Positions 7,509 to 14,377 of a DNA stretch of 15,044 nucleotides are shown piece after piece (position 1 is the first letter of the stretch; every line of letters begins with the position of its first letter). A program made the translations under genes and the position numbers. Below the pieces are notes generated by a model, which saw nothing but the letters and a program-made list of their open reading frames with translations, was not told where the DNA came from and made no database searches. Source of the stretch: Candidatus Hydrogenedentes bacterium CG07_land_8_20_14_0_80_42_17 (GTDB taxonomy: Bacteria > UBA8481). The stretch lies in NCBI GenBank assembly GCA_002780065.1, contig PEWQ01000119.1, positions 1 to 15,044 of the forward strand, read 5' to 3'.

Positions 7509-8234
7509 GTGATAATTACAGCCGCGTTGATAACGACATTATTGGTCTGCGATACAAGTGCTCAACTTGTTGAGCCTTCGCCCACTATTCGTATTCGTTC
7601 AGCATCTCGAAATGCAGAATCACATAAACTTCAAGAGCCTCAACCTAGAATTAGAGCAGTAGAGCCCCAGCCGGCTCCTAGAGCTATTCCAGAGCACGTT
7701 ACACCGATAATAACTGCAAGTGATTCGGACACTCGTCCTGAAATTTCTATCCGCACTGCTCCTGTAATTTCTCCAACTGAAAATGTCACAGAGTCATCTC
7801 TGTCGTCAGATACAAAATCCGCTCCAATGCAAAAATTTGTTCCAAGAGTAGAAACAAAGCTCGAACCGGAAATAAAATTAAATCGTTCAAGAACATTATT
7901 GAACGCGATACGATTCTTTGACCGCAAAGAGTTCTCCAAAGCAGAAAGCGCATGCATCGAGGTTCTCCATTATTATCCGAATGACACCATAGCTATGACG
8001 CTTATAGGCGCAGTGCTTTTCAAATTGAACCGCCCCAGCGAAGCCGTTCTCATATTCATGGAATTTGTCAGGCAACAGCCGCTGGATGCCATGGCGCATT
8101 TTTATCTCGGACTTGCATATCATTTATCCGGAGACAAAAAAAGTGCCATCGAAGAATACTGGTCTGCAAAGCTCATAGACCCATCGTTAGAAGCAGCTCA
8201 GGCAAATCTAAAACAATTAACCGAATTAAATTGA
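7509..8234 (+). CDS. Exported proline-rich protein with C-terminal TPR repeats
   Basis: A 241-residue protein from a GTG start. Residues 2-18 form a hydrophobic signal core ending CDTSAQ, with likely signal peptidase I cleavage after TSA; the Cys is not in a good lipobox. Residues 20-120 are low-complexity, rich in Pro, Ser, Thr, Arg and Glu, with repeated PxIRIR/QPRIRAVEPQP-like patches. Residues 128-240 hold three TPR-type units (KEFSKAESACIEVLHYYP, NRPSEAVLIFMEFVRQQP, GDKKSAIEEYWSAKLIDP). It is probably a periplasmic scaffold. The GTG lacks a ribosome binding site and the signal peptide lacks the usual basic N-region. An MILKKRII-like stretch lies just upstream in another frame (7475-7498), so the true N-terminus may be hidden by a frameshift. 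The glycosyltransferase gene starts one base past its stop, and the T2SS genes follow. Confidence 0.75.
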   Translation: MIITAALITTLLVCDTSAQLVEPSPTIRIRSASRNAESHKLQEPQPRIRAVEPQPAPRAIPEHVTPIITASDSDTRPEISIRTAPVISPTENVTESSLSSDTKSAPMQKFVPRVETKLEPEIKLNRSRTLLNAIRFFDRKEFSKAESACIEVLHYYPNDTIAMTLIGAVLFKLNRPSEAVLIFMEFVRQQPLDAMAHFYLGLAYHLSGDKKSAIEEYWSAKLIDPSLEAAQANLKQLTELN

Positions 8235-8235
8235 G

Positions 8236-9048
8236 ATGAAAGAAGAAAGCAAAAAACTTTCCGCTGTAGTCATCTCCGAAAACGAAGAGGATGTGATAGA
8301 GGCATGCCTCAATTCTCTTTGTTTTTGTGATGAAATAATTTTGGTGGACGGCGGTTCAAAAGACAGAACAATCGAGATTGCATCGAGGAATTCGATTGTG
8401 AGAATTATAAATCACTCATCGTCAGAGGGCGGTATTCACTTCAACAAAAATCTTGGAGCTAAAGAAGCTAAAGGCGAATGGATTCTTTCAATCGACGCAG
8501 ACGAAGTTGTCAATTCAAAACTAGCTGGTGAAATTTTAAATACGATTGAGCGCGCTGAATTCCATGCTTATTATCTAAAACGCAAAACATTCTTTCTCGG
8601 AAAGTGGATACGTCATTGCGGATGGTGGCCTGGAAAAGTAATTCGACTATGGAAAAAAGGTCATGCCGAATGGCCGCTTGAAGTTCATTTAACTCCTTCT
8701 GCAAAAGAACCTTGCGGGCTTCTAGAAGAATCGCTAGAGCATTATTCTTACAGGAGCGTAAACGATTGGATCAGAAAGGCCACACACTTTTCAGGTTGTG
8801 AAGCAGTTGAATTCAAACAAAAAAAAGAACTGCCCAATAATTTAAAATTATGTTATGAGATTACTCTATTGCCGGCGCTGACTTTTATCAAAAAATTACT
8901 CTTTCAATCCGCATGGCGCGACGGAATCCACGGCATTGTTATCGCCGGTTCTGCGGCATTTGCCGTCTGGCTGCGCGGAGTAAAAAAATGGGAGATGAAG
9001 ATAACCGGAAATGTTCCAAACCTCGGAGGCAGAAAAGGAAGCCTATAA
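8236..9048 (+). CDS. Family 2 glycosyltransferase, WaaE/KdtX-like
   Basis: A 270-residue GT-A fold enzyme. The N-terminal LSAVVISENEEDVIEACLNSL and EIILVDGGSKDRTIEIA (residues 8-49) form the nucleotide-binding half, and DADE at 87-90 is the metal/nucleotide-sugar DXD motif. LGKWIRHCGWWPGKVIRLWKK (121-141), the downstream EVH (149-151) and LEHYSYRSVNDWIRKATHFS (167-186) are typical of the WaaE/LgtF-like group, which adds a sugar to the inner core of lipopolysaccharide. Residues 205-250 include a hydrophobic patch that could sit on the membrane. Specificity cannot be read from sequence; LPS core glucosylation is the default. It starts one base after the TPR gene stop and ends 58 bases before gspG, so it appears to share a transcript with the secretion genes. 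Confidence 0.85.
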   Translation: MKEESKKLSAVVISENEEDVIEACLNSLCFCDEIILVDGGSKDRTIEIASRNSIVRIINHSSSEGGIHFNKNLGAKEAKGEWILSIDADEVVNSKLAGEILNTIERAEFHAYYLKRKTFFLGKWIRHCGWWPGKVIRLWKKGHAEWPLEVHLTPSAKEPCGLLEESLEHYSYRSVNDWIRKATHFSGCEAVEFKQKKELPNNLKLCYEITLLPALTFIKKLLFQSAWRDGIHGIVIAGSAAFAVWLRGVKKWEMKITGNVPNLGGRKGSL

Positions 9049-9083
9049 AAAAAAGGGGGAAAGGAGTTTCTTTACTTCAAACT

Positions 9084-9110
9084 ATGTTAAATGTAGGATT
9101 AAGTTCATGA
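9084..9110 (+). other. Possible eight-codon leader ORF overlapping the gspG start
   Basis: ATG at 9084 opens a frame encoding MLNVGLSS. Its stop TGA (9108-9110) overlaps the gspG ATG (9107-9109) as ATGA. An AAAGGAG lies upstream at 9060-9066, somewhat far (17 nt) from the ATG. The arrangement could couple gspG translation to a leader peptide, or be chance. Confidence 0.15.
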
Positions 9111-9520
9111 ATAAATTTCAAACTTCTTCCGGCGGTTTTACGCTCGCTGAAATTCTAATCGTAGTGGTTATTCTCGGCATACTCGCTACTTTCGTGCTCC
9201 CACGTTTCTTCGGCAAAACTGAAGAAGCCAGAATCACTGCAACTCGATCTCAAATCGCTAATCTAGCAACTGCACTTCGTTCTTACAATATGGATACGGG
9301 AAAATTCCCATCAACCGACGAAGGATTAGAAGTGCTGCTTGAGAAAACACCGGAAGGAAAAGGTCCGTATCTCGAAAATACCAGAACTCTTCCTAAAGAC
9401 CAATGGAACAACGAATACAGGTATTTATGTCCAGGCGATCATAATCCGGATTATGATCTTTGGTCAGCCGGTCCTGACGGCACATCCGGAACAGAGGACG
9501 ACATAGGAAACTGGTCTTAG
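9107..9520 (+). CDS. gspG: T2SS major pseudopilin GspG
   Basis: A 137-residue prepilin. After a 10-residue leader the prepilin peptidase site is G10/F11 in GGFTLAEILIVV, with the essential Glu at +5 (E15) and a hydrophobic N-terminal helix to about residue 32. GKFPSTDEGLEVLL (residues 65-78) and AGPDGTSGTEDDIGNW (121-136) are strongly diagnostic: the latter is the calcium-binding loop of GspG. It is the main subunit of the periplasmic pseudopilus that pushes substrates through the outer-membrane secretin. The frame is open far upstream into the glycosyltransferase, but this ATG gives a normal short leader and has TAGGA at 9094-9098 as ribosome binding site. gspH follows five bases past its stop. 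Confidence 0.95.
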   Translation: MNKFQTSSGGFTLAEILIVVVILGILATFVLPRFFGKTEEARITATRSQIANLATALRSYNMDTGKFPSTDEGLEVLLEKTPEGKGPYLENTRTLPKDQWNNEYRYLCPGDHNPDYDLWSAGPDGTSGTEDDIGNWS

Positions 9521-9525
9521 CTGAA

Positions 9526-9993
9526 TTGCCTAAAGACAAATTTTCAAATTTTTCAAAATCCGGTTTCACTCTGATAGAACTTCTTATCGTTGTAGCAGTT
9601 ATTTCCATCGGAGCTCTTATTCTATTGCCAAATATAGATGCAGTATCTACGCAAGGAAGCGACGAAAGAAGCTTCAGGCTCATCAATTCAGCATTACAGT
9701 CTGCTCAAGACCAAGCTCTTATCAGCCATACAAAAACAGAACTCAACATCGATCTTACTCATAAAGTTATTAATATTTCAGGAAAATCCGAGCCGATAAA
9801 ACTTCCTGACTCCAGCGATATCGTTATCATTCAGGAAAATGGAGAACCGATTTCAAGCGGAAAGGTTTCGATTAAAATTGACGATTATGGAAATATAGAA
9901 CCGTTCGAGGTTAAAATCGGTCTTAGAATCAAAGCAATGGCAAATCCATTCACGGGATTGTTAGAGGATTTGAATGAAGAAAATAACAGATAA
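9526..9993 (+). CDS. gspH: T2SS minor pseudopilin, GspH-like
   Basis: A 155-residue prepilin with leader MPKDKFSNFSKSG, cleavage at G13/F14 (GFTLIELLIVV) and Glu at +5 (E18). After the N-terminal helix, FRLINSALQSAQDQALISHTKTELNID (about residues 50-76) matches the GspH/FimT pattern, in which a helix of this kind leads into a beta sheet. GspH is a minor pseudopilin that joins the pseudopilus. The only in-frame initiator near the right place is TTG at 9526; no ATG or GTG lies close by and no ribosome binding site is evident, so translation is probably coupled to gspG. The last 20 bases overlap gspI. The H assignment rests on gene order and the FimT-like helix; sequence similarity among minor pseudopilins is low. 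Confidence 0.8.
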   Translation: MPKDKFSNFSKSGFTLIELLIVVAVISIGALILLPNIDAVSTQGSDERSFRLINSALQSAQDQALISHTKTELNIDLTHKVINISGKSEPIKLPDSSDIVIIQENGEPISSGKVSIKIDDYGNIEPFEVKIGLRIKAMANPFTGLLEDLNEENNR

Positions 9994-10354
9994 AAAAAGC
10001 TCTGCGGGTTTTTCTCTAATCGAGGTTCTTGTCGCTCTTGCAATCGTTGCTATCGTGTCAGTCAGCATAATCGGATCTACTGTAGGAATGAGCATGCACG
10101 CCGAAAGATATCAGGAAGATATTCAGTTGTCGTTTCTCTTGAAAGCGTTGGCAGGCGACATATTTCTTCGCGGTCTTCCCGCTTCAAAAAGCGCATCGTT
10201 CGATACTCATCCGGACTACACGTGGAGAATCGAAATCAGACCTTTAAGATTCGGCGAGTTCGAAGGAATAACTGCGCCGATAAGCAAGAAAGAGGTTCTC
10301 ATGACGGTAATTGCTCCATCCGGCCGCACTGTCTCCGCAACAATGGTAATATGA
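9974..10354 (+). CDS. gspI: T2SS minor pseudopilin, GspI-like
   Basis: A 126-residue prepilin: basic leader MKKITDKKSSAG, cleavage G12/F13 in GFSLIEVLVALAIVAIV, Glu at +5 (E17). FSLIEVLVALAI is the typical GspI N-terminus. The short globular domain is of GspI size. In characterised systems GspI forms the tip complex with GspJ and GspK that starts pseudopilus assembly. The start lies 20 bases inside gspH and the stop overlaps the gspJ start as ATGA, so the three genes are probably translationally coupled. Confidence 0.85.
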   Translation: MKKITDKKSSAGFSLIEVLVALAIVAIVSVSIIGSTVGMSMHAERYQEDIQLSFLLKALAGDIFLRGLPASKSASFDTHPDYTWRIEIRPLRFGEFEGITAPISKKEVLMTVIAPSGRTVSATMVI

Positions 10355-10869
10355 ATAAAAGTTTATCCCGCGGATTCACTCTCATCGAAATTCTTGCCGC
10401 TCTGGCAATAGGCTCCATGGTAATGCTTGCTATCGCAGAGACGTTCTATTCCGCCGTAATGATCGAAAAGCAAAACGGAAATAAATCCGCCGACGATAGA
10501 ACTGCAAGTATTCTCTTAAACAAAATGTCGCGCGAAATTATTTCCGCTTTTCGGTTTGAAGATACTTCTGTATTCAAATCTGAAGGCAACGGAGAAAAAG
10601 ACAATATAACCATTTGGACCGGAGCATACGGCGTACCAAAGTTCGTCGAGTATGAATGGCAAAGCGAAACATTACTCCGTAAAGAAATCGATACAACAAA
10701 ATTGAGAGAAAATAAACCGATTCCAATCAGAGGTGTCACAAAACTCGGATTAAGATTCTACGATAACAACGGCTGGCATGAAGACTGGAACGGAAACGGA
10801 ATTCCAAAAGGTATCGCAATAGAACTGCATATAGGCTCAAAGGTTTATGGAACTATCACAACTTTGTAA
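10351..10869 (+). CDS. gspJ: T2SS minor pseudopilin, GspJ-like
   Basis: A 172-residue prepilin with a very short leader MNKSLSRG, cleavage G8/F9 (GFTLIEILAALAI) and Glu at +5 (E13). It matches GspJ in size, in the pattern R.ASILLNKMSREI after the N-terminal helix, and in the C-terminal V..LGLRFYDNNGW..DWNG segment, where GspJ proteins usually describe a W-rich edge of the domain. It would sit in the GspI-J-K tip. The frame is open for 43 codons upstream within gspI, but only the ATG at 10351 gives a proper prepilin leader; it overlaps the gspI stop as ATGA. The last 23 bases overlap gspK. Confidence 0.85.
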   Translation: MNKSLSRGFTLIEILAALAIGSMVMLAIAETFYSAVMIEKQNGNKSADDRTASILLNKMSREIISAFRFEDTSVFKSEGNGEKDNITIWTGAYGVPKFVEYEWQSETLLRKEIDTTKLRENKPIPIRGVTKLGLRFYDNNGWHEDWNGNGIPKGIAIELHIGSKVYGTITTL

Positions 10870-11776
10870 CTCTTCAGAAAAAAGCAAAGGAGCCGTTCTA
10901 ATCCTTGCCCTTATCCTTTCCGTCCTTTGCGCAGCGATTGCAGTCGAAATCGCATATTCAGTTCAAATAGAAGGTGAACGCGTAGCGGCTCAGTATTCGC
11001 TTGAAAAAGCAGAACTGCTGTCGCAGGCAGGTTACGAGTTGGCAATAGAAATATTAAAGCGCGACGACGGAGCAATAGATTCACAAAATGATTTGTGGAA
11101 CAATCCAATAGATTATTCGAACGAAAACGGAGCAGTTAGAGTTCAAATTTTCGACGAATCCGGCAAGTTTCCGATCAATTCACTCACAAGTTCCGATGGT
11201 CTTTTAGATATCGGTTGGAAAGGCAGATTCGAAAGGTTGACTTCAAATTTAAATATGCCGGAAGACCTGCCGGACTGCGTCGTCGACTACATCGATCCCG
11301 ACGACAATATGCTCATTCGAGGCGCGGAGCGGGAATACTACGAGAGATTAGAACCGCCGAGGCTTCCTGCAAACAGAAGATTGATGTCGCTTGATGAATT
11401 GAAATTCATAAAAAATCTCGATGATACCTCAGCACAAAAATTAGCCGGCGTTACTACTCTTTTCCCCACACGCATTAATATTAACTCTGCCAGTCCTGAT
11501 GTATTATCAAGTCTTCTGCCTTCGATAACGCTTGATGACGCAAACCGAATTTCAGCGAGACGGACAATAACTCCATTTAAAAATTTATCAGAACTCAACG
11601 ACATTATTAAACTTTCGGAAGATGATTTTAACGAACTAAATGGTTTAGCTTCTGTTTCATCAACACTTTTCAGAATAGAATCGACCGGCAGATCAGGTTC
11701 GAGTGAAATTAAGATAGTTACAATTGTTGAGAGACAAGGAGCTGATTTTGTCATTAAATATCGTAGAATGATATGA
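10847..11776 (+). CDS. gspK: T2SS minor pseudopilin GspK (tip subunit)
   Basis: A 309-residue protein with leader MELSQLCNSSEKSKG, cleavage at G15/A16 (KGAVLILALILSVL) and Leu at +5 instead of Glu. The missing Glu is the classic GspK feature and fits its role as the cap of the pseudopilus. The large size relative to other prepilins, the WNNP patch, the acidic DCVVDYIDPDDNMLIRGAE segment (about residues 143-163) and ININSASPDVLSSLLP (about 209-224, the helix-hairpin-like NINTA.xEVL motif of GspK) are all typical. The gene starts inside gspJ with an AAAGG four bases upstream. gspL follows 10 bases past its stop. Confidence 0.93.
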   Translation: MELSQLCNSSEKSKGAVLILALILSVLCAAIAVEIAYSVQIEGERVAAQYSLEKAELLSQAGYELAIEILKRDDGAIDSQNDLWNNPIDYSNENGAVRVQIFDESGKFPINSLTSSDGLLDIGWKGRFERLTSNLNMPEDLPDCVVDYIDPDDNMLIRGAEREYYERLEPPRLPANRRLMSLDELKFIKNLDDTSAQKLAGVTTLFPTRININSASPDVLSSLLPSITLDDANRISARRTITPFKNLSELNDIIKLSEDDFNELNGLASVSSTLFRIESTGRSGSSEIKIVTIVERQGADFVIKYRRMI

Positions 11777-11786
11777 GAGAGAAAAT

Positions 11787-12941
11787 ATGTCATCGATAAT
11801 AGTTATAACATGGCCGTTGAAAGAAATATTTCTTTTCAGCAGAGGGTTCATGAAAACCGAATTGAAAGAGTCCGTAAGCATAAATTCCGGTTCATTAGAA
11901 ATTCCTGTTGAATGGCTAAAAGAAGCGAAAGAACTGCGCGTTCTATGCAGAGGCGGATTTAATCGAATCACCGAAATTGCCGGAGCAAGCGGCAGTGAAG
12001 CCGAAGATGCCGCGATTTATTCCATCGAGAATACATTGCCTTTGCCTATTTCGTCTCTTGTCTTCGCGGCGCGCACGATAAAGAAGCGAGGTGGACAGCG
12101 TAAGCTTCTCGTTTCGGCTCTGCCGGCAGGGAACATTTCTGAACTTCAAAATCAATTAAGTAAATATCAAAAAGAAATATTTTGGATCGGCACTGCTCCG
12201 CTTGCAATGAGCGTAAAAGGCGATCAATGCATATATGGAGCTGACTGGGCGGGGGTTTGGAAAAAAGGCGAATGCATCGATATTCAATCCGGGCTGACAG
12301 GAATAGATGCCAAAAATGTTATTGATAAAAGAGGAAAAGAAAATCTTGAATGGCGAGAAATTAATTCACTTGAAGAGGCAGAAGCTCTTGTCTCTGCAAA
12401 AGACGGCTCATTCAAATTTGAAGAAGAGACGAGAGACGAAAAGCGATTTAATTTTGCCGCACTCTTTGCGGTAATCGCGTTTGCAATTCTCATCTTCGCA
12501 TTCGGTTTGCGCTACTGGAGTGCAAACAAAAGAATAAATGCATCTGAGGCGGCTGTCGGAAAAATTTTCGCCGAGGCAATGCCAAATACTAAAATGGTTT
12601 CTCCGATAGAACAGATGCGATCCGAGCGAAAAGAATTACTGACCGAATTCGAACTGATTAAAAATAGAGTTGAAAAGAAGGGGTCGGCGCTAGACTGGCT
12701 TATCGCGCTTGGAACGTGCAAGCAAAAAGATTCATTTGTTATAGATGATTTCAGAGCTTCAGGCAACTCGGTCACAGTAATAGGTTCGGCTTCCAGCACT
12801 GATGCAATAGACGAGGTCACAAAAATCCTCAAAGAAATCGGCGCAGTTAATCAAATTGAAATTAGTGATCCGGAAATAAGGCGGTCGGCGCAAGGAATGG
12901 GGCTTGATTTTGTTTACAAAGGTGATAAGAAGAATTCATGA
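11787..12941 (+). CDS. gspL: T2SS inner-membrane platform protein, GspL-like (PilM/PilN-like architecture)
   Basis: A 384-residue protein. Residues 1-220 are a soluble, cytoplasmic, actin-like PilM/GspL-type domain (EDAAIYSIENTLPLPIS is the recognisable segment around residues 73-89). One membrane span lies at about 222-244 (FNFAALFAVIAFAILIFAFG). A coiled-coil stretch and a PilN-like ferredoxin-fold periplasmic domain follow (LDWLIALGTC..DSFVIDDF, then GSASSTDAIDEVTKILKEIG). GspL recruits the GspE ATPase and pairs with GspM. The sequence is divergent and the call rests on architecture plus gene order between gspK and gspM. The ATG has a GAGAG purine stretch upstream (11775-11779) and the stop overlaps the gspM ATG as ATGA. 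Confidence 0.82.
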   Translation: MSSIIVITWPLKEIFLFSRGFMKTELKESVSINSGSLEIPVEWLKEAKELRVLCRGGFNRITEIAGASGSEAEDAAIYSIENTLPLPISSLVFAARTIKKRGGQRKLLVSALPAGNISELQNQLSKYQKEIFWIGTAPLAMSVKGDQCIYGADWAGVWKKGECIDIQSGLTGIDAKNVIDKRGKENLEWREINSLEEAEALVSAKDGSFKFEEETRDEKRFNFAALFAVIAFAILIFAFGLRYWSANKRINASEAAVGKIFAEAMPNTKMVSPIEQMRSERKELLTEFELIKNRVEKKGSALDWLIALGTCKQKDSFVIDDFRASGNSVTVIGSASSTDAIDEVTKILKEIGAVNQIEISDPEIRRSAQGMGLDFVYKGDKKNS

Positions 12942-13450
12942 TTTCATATAACTTCACATCTGTCAGATCGCCGCTAATTGTAGGATTGATTATTATAGCG
13001 GTTATTGTCGGAATACTATCCGCTGAAGATTACGTAAAAAGTTATGAAAAACGAGCGGCAATAAAAGAATCTGAAGTCGATAGAGCAAAGGAAATTGCAG
13101 GAGAAATTACAGGCCTCAGGAGTGCGCTCGAAAACATGAGAGGAGCAGTCTCAGGCGGCGAGCCGGTCGGCCGAACAGTAGAGCGCATTTGTATGGAAGA
13201 AAGCATAATCCTTGTTTCTTCTCAAAGCGCAGGGCAAAAAAATATTCCGCCATTTCGAGATGTCATCACTTCGTTCAGAGTCAAATCAGTTGCTCACAAA
13301 CCTCTGATAAATCTTCTCAATAAACTCGAATCTGCCCGCACCGGTCTTATTGTTTCCCAACTTACAATTCGCCGATCTATCGAAAAAAGAAATAAGCTCG
13401 ATGCAGAAATAATCGCATCACAATTTGAAATTCAAAATGAGCGGGGGTAA
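12938..13450 (+). CDS. gspM: T2SS inner-membrane platform protein, GspM/PilO-like
   Basis: A 170-residue bitopic membrane protein: short cytoplasmic N-terminus, one span at about residues 12-29 (PLIVGLIIIAVIVGILSA), a charged coiled coil (about 30-70), then a ferredoxin-like periplasmic domain of PilO/GspM type (VERICMEESIILVSSQSAG followed by FRVKSVAHKPLINLLNKLE, a common pattern in which a helix follows the first strand). GspM binds GspL and stabilises the platform. Sequence is weakly conserved in this family, so the name rests on topology, size and the position right after gspL, with an ATGA overlap. The next gene begins three bases past its stop. Confidence 0.8.
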   Translation: MISYNFTSVRSPLIVGLIIIAVIVGILSAEDYVKSYEKRAAIKESEVDRAKEIAGEITGLRSALENMRGAVSGGEPVGRTVERICMEESIILVSSQSAGQKNIPPFRDVITSFRVKSVAHKPLINLLNKLESARTGLIVSQLTIRRSIEKRNKLDAEIIASQFEIQNERG

Positions 13451-13453
13451 AAA

Positions 13454-14140
13454 ATGGAAATAAAAGAAGAAGAAATAAAAAATAACTTATCTGCAAAACA
13501 CGAAGATGAAACGGTTCCAATGCCAATTGCAAAGTTGTTGATAGTTGTATATGTCGGCACTCTGTTTCTGGTTATTATGACTCAAATAATTTCAATCTAT
13601 AACCGTGACAAACTTTCTTCCACAATAAAGGCATACAGCGAAGACATCAATGCAATAGGAAATCTTTCAATGGCATTGATAGAGATTGAAAATGCTGACG
13701 AAGAGCTCAGAAACTGGGTTCTCTCGGAGAACAATAACACTTCTTTTAATTCTTCAAATTATTCTCTGCATCTCAGTACTGCTAAAGAAGCTTTGGATTC
13801 AGCAAAAAATGTTTCCAAGAAATATCAAAATTTAAGAGATATCATTCTTGCTTCCATAGAGGACCTCAAAAATAGAAATATTCTCATAAATCAAGCCATT
13901 AATTCAAAAGAAATAAGCATAGCAAAAAAATACGCAGTCGATAGAAGGTCGATAAGTTCAGCTATGAATCTTCTTTCATCTATTCTGCGTGAATCGAGAC
14001 ATGACATGGAATTGCTTCAAGCAAAATTGCAAATTGAAACCAAAACATTAGATATATCTTTGACGATAATAATTACGGCAATGATCATTGCATCAATTTT
14101 TCTAGCATTACTTTGGTCAAAGCTGGTGGCGCTACATTGA
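13454..14140 (+). CDS. CHASE3-like two-span membrane protein without output domain
   Basis: A 228-residue protein: a charged N-terminal tail of 26 residues, one span at about 27-49, an all-helical periplasmic region of about 150 residues, a second span at about 201-221 and only seven residues after it. Topology and pattern (SMALIEIENADEELRNWVLS near 72-91, then long amphipathic helices ending DMELLQAKLQIETKTLD) resemble CHASE3/four-helix-bundle sensor domains of chemoreceptors and histidine kinases. There is no HAMP, kinase, cyclase or methyl-accepting region, so it cannot signal by itself. It starts three bases after gspM and overlaps the next gene by TTGA, so it is part of the T2SS transcript. 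It is not a known T2SS component I can name; it could be a platform accessory or a sensor for a separate partner. Confidence 0.75.
   Translation: MEIKEEEIKNNLSAKHEDETVPMPIAKLLIVVYVGTLFLVIMTQIISIYNRDKLSSTIKAYSEDINAIGNLSMALIEIENADEELRNWVLSENNNTSFNSSNYSLHLSTAKEALDSAKNVSKKYQNLRDIILASIEDLKNRNILINQAINSKEISIAKKYAVDRRSISSAMNLLSSILRESRHDMELLQAKLQIETKTLDISLTIIITAMIIASIFLALLWSKLVALH
14125..14129 (+). promoter_or_regulatory. Ribosome binding site setting a TTG start
   Basis: GGTGG lies seven bases before the TTG at 14137, whose last bases form the stop codon of the preceding gene (TTGA). It favours this start over the in-frame TTG at 14113, which would lie deep inside the preceding gene. Confidence 0.5.
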
Positions 14141-14352
14141 TAAACAAACTGCTTCTATTGGGAACTGCAGGCATCTTCTACATCCTCTTGATAGTATATG
14201 TTGCATCAGAGCTTTACTACAATCACACTTACTGGCGGCTGGTATTGAGAAAAAAGAGGCGGCATCGGTGGGAGTTTATGCTTTGGCTTGAACGAACTCT
14301 TCTTATAATCATCGGAGTAATTGTTATTCTAATAGCAATGGTCAAAATTTAA
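14137..14352 (+). CDS. Small two-span membrane protein of unknown function
   Basis: A 71-residue protein from a TTG start. Two hydrophobic spans (about residues 4-24 and 52-69) flank a short loop with a basic cluster, LRKKRRHRWEFMLW, which by the positive-inside rule should be cytoplasmic, leaving both ends outside. I recognise no family. It overlaps the CHASE3-like gene by four bases (TTGA) and ends the plus-strand run, with the hicA stop only 25 bases further on in the opposite direction. The tight coupling suggests the two membrane proteins act together, perhaps with the small one as a cytoplasmic-side adaptor; this is inference. Confidence 0.65.
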   Translation: MINKLLLLGTAGIFYILLIVYVASELYYNHTYWRLVLRKKRRHRWEFMLWLERTLLIIIGVIVILIAMVKI

Positions 14353-14377
14353 CTTAATCACGCATCGCACTAACATA

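Noticed and set aside
9011-9106. 32-codon upstream extension of gspG
   Set aside because: It overlaps the glycosyltransferase end and would give a prepilin leader of over 40 residues; the ATG at 9107 gives a normal leader with a ribosome binding site.
10222-10350. 43-codon upstream extension of gspJ
   Set aside because: It lies wholly inside gspI in another frame and would destroy the short prepilin leader; the ATG at 10351 overlaps the gspI stop.
9107-13450. Type IV pilus operon instead of T2SS
   Set aside because: The GspG calcium loop, GspK without Glu at +5 and with the NIN-SAS motif, and the G-H-I-J-K-L-M order all point to T2SS; no pilB/C/T/Q-type gene is present.
14113-14136. Upstream TTG start of the small membrane protein
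   Set aside because: The TTG at 14137 has GGTGG at good spacing and a TTGA overlap with the preceding stop, and gives a better membrane topology.
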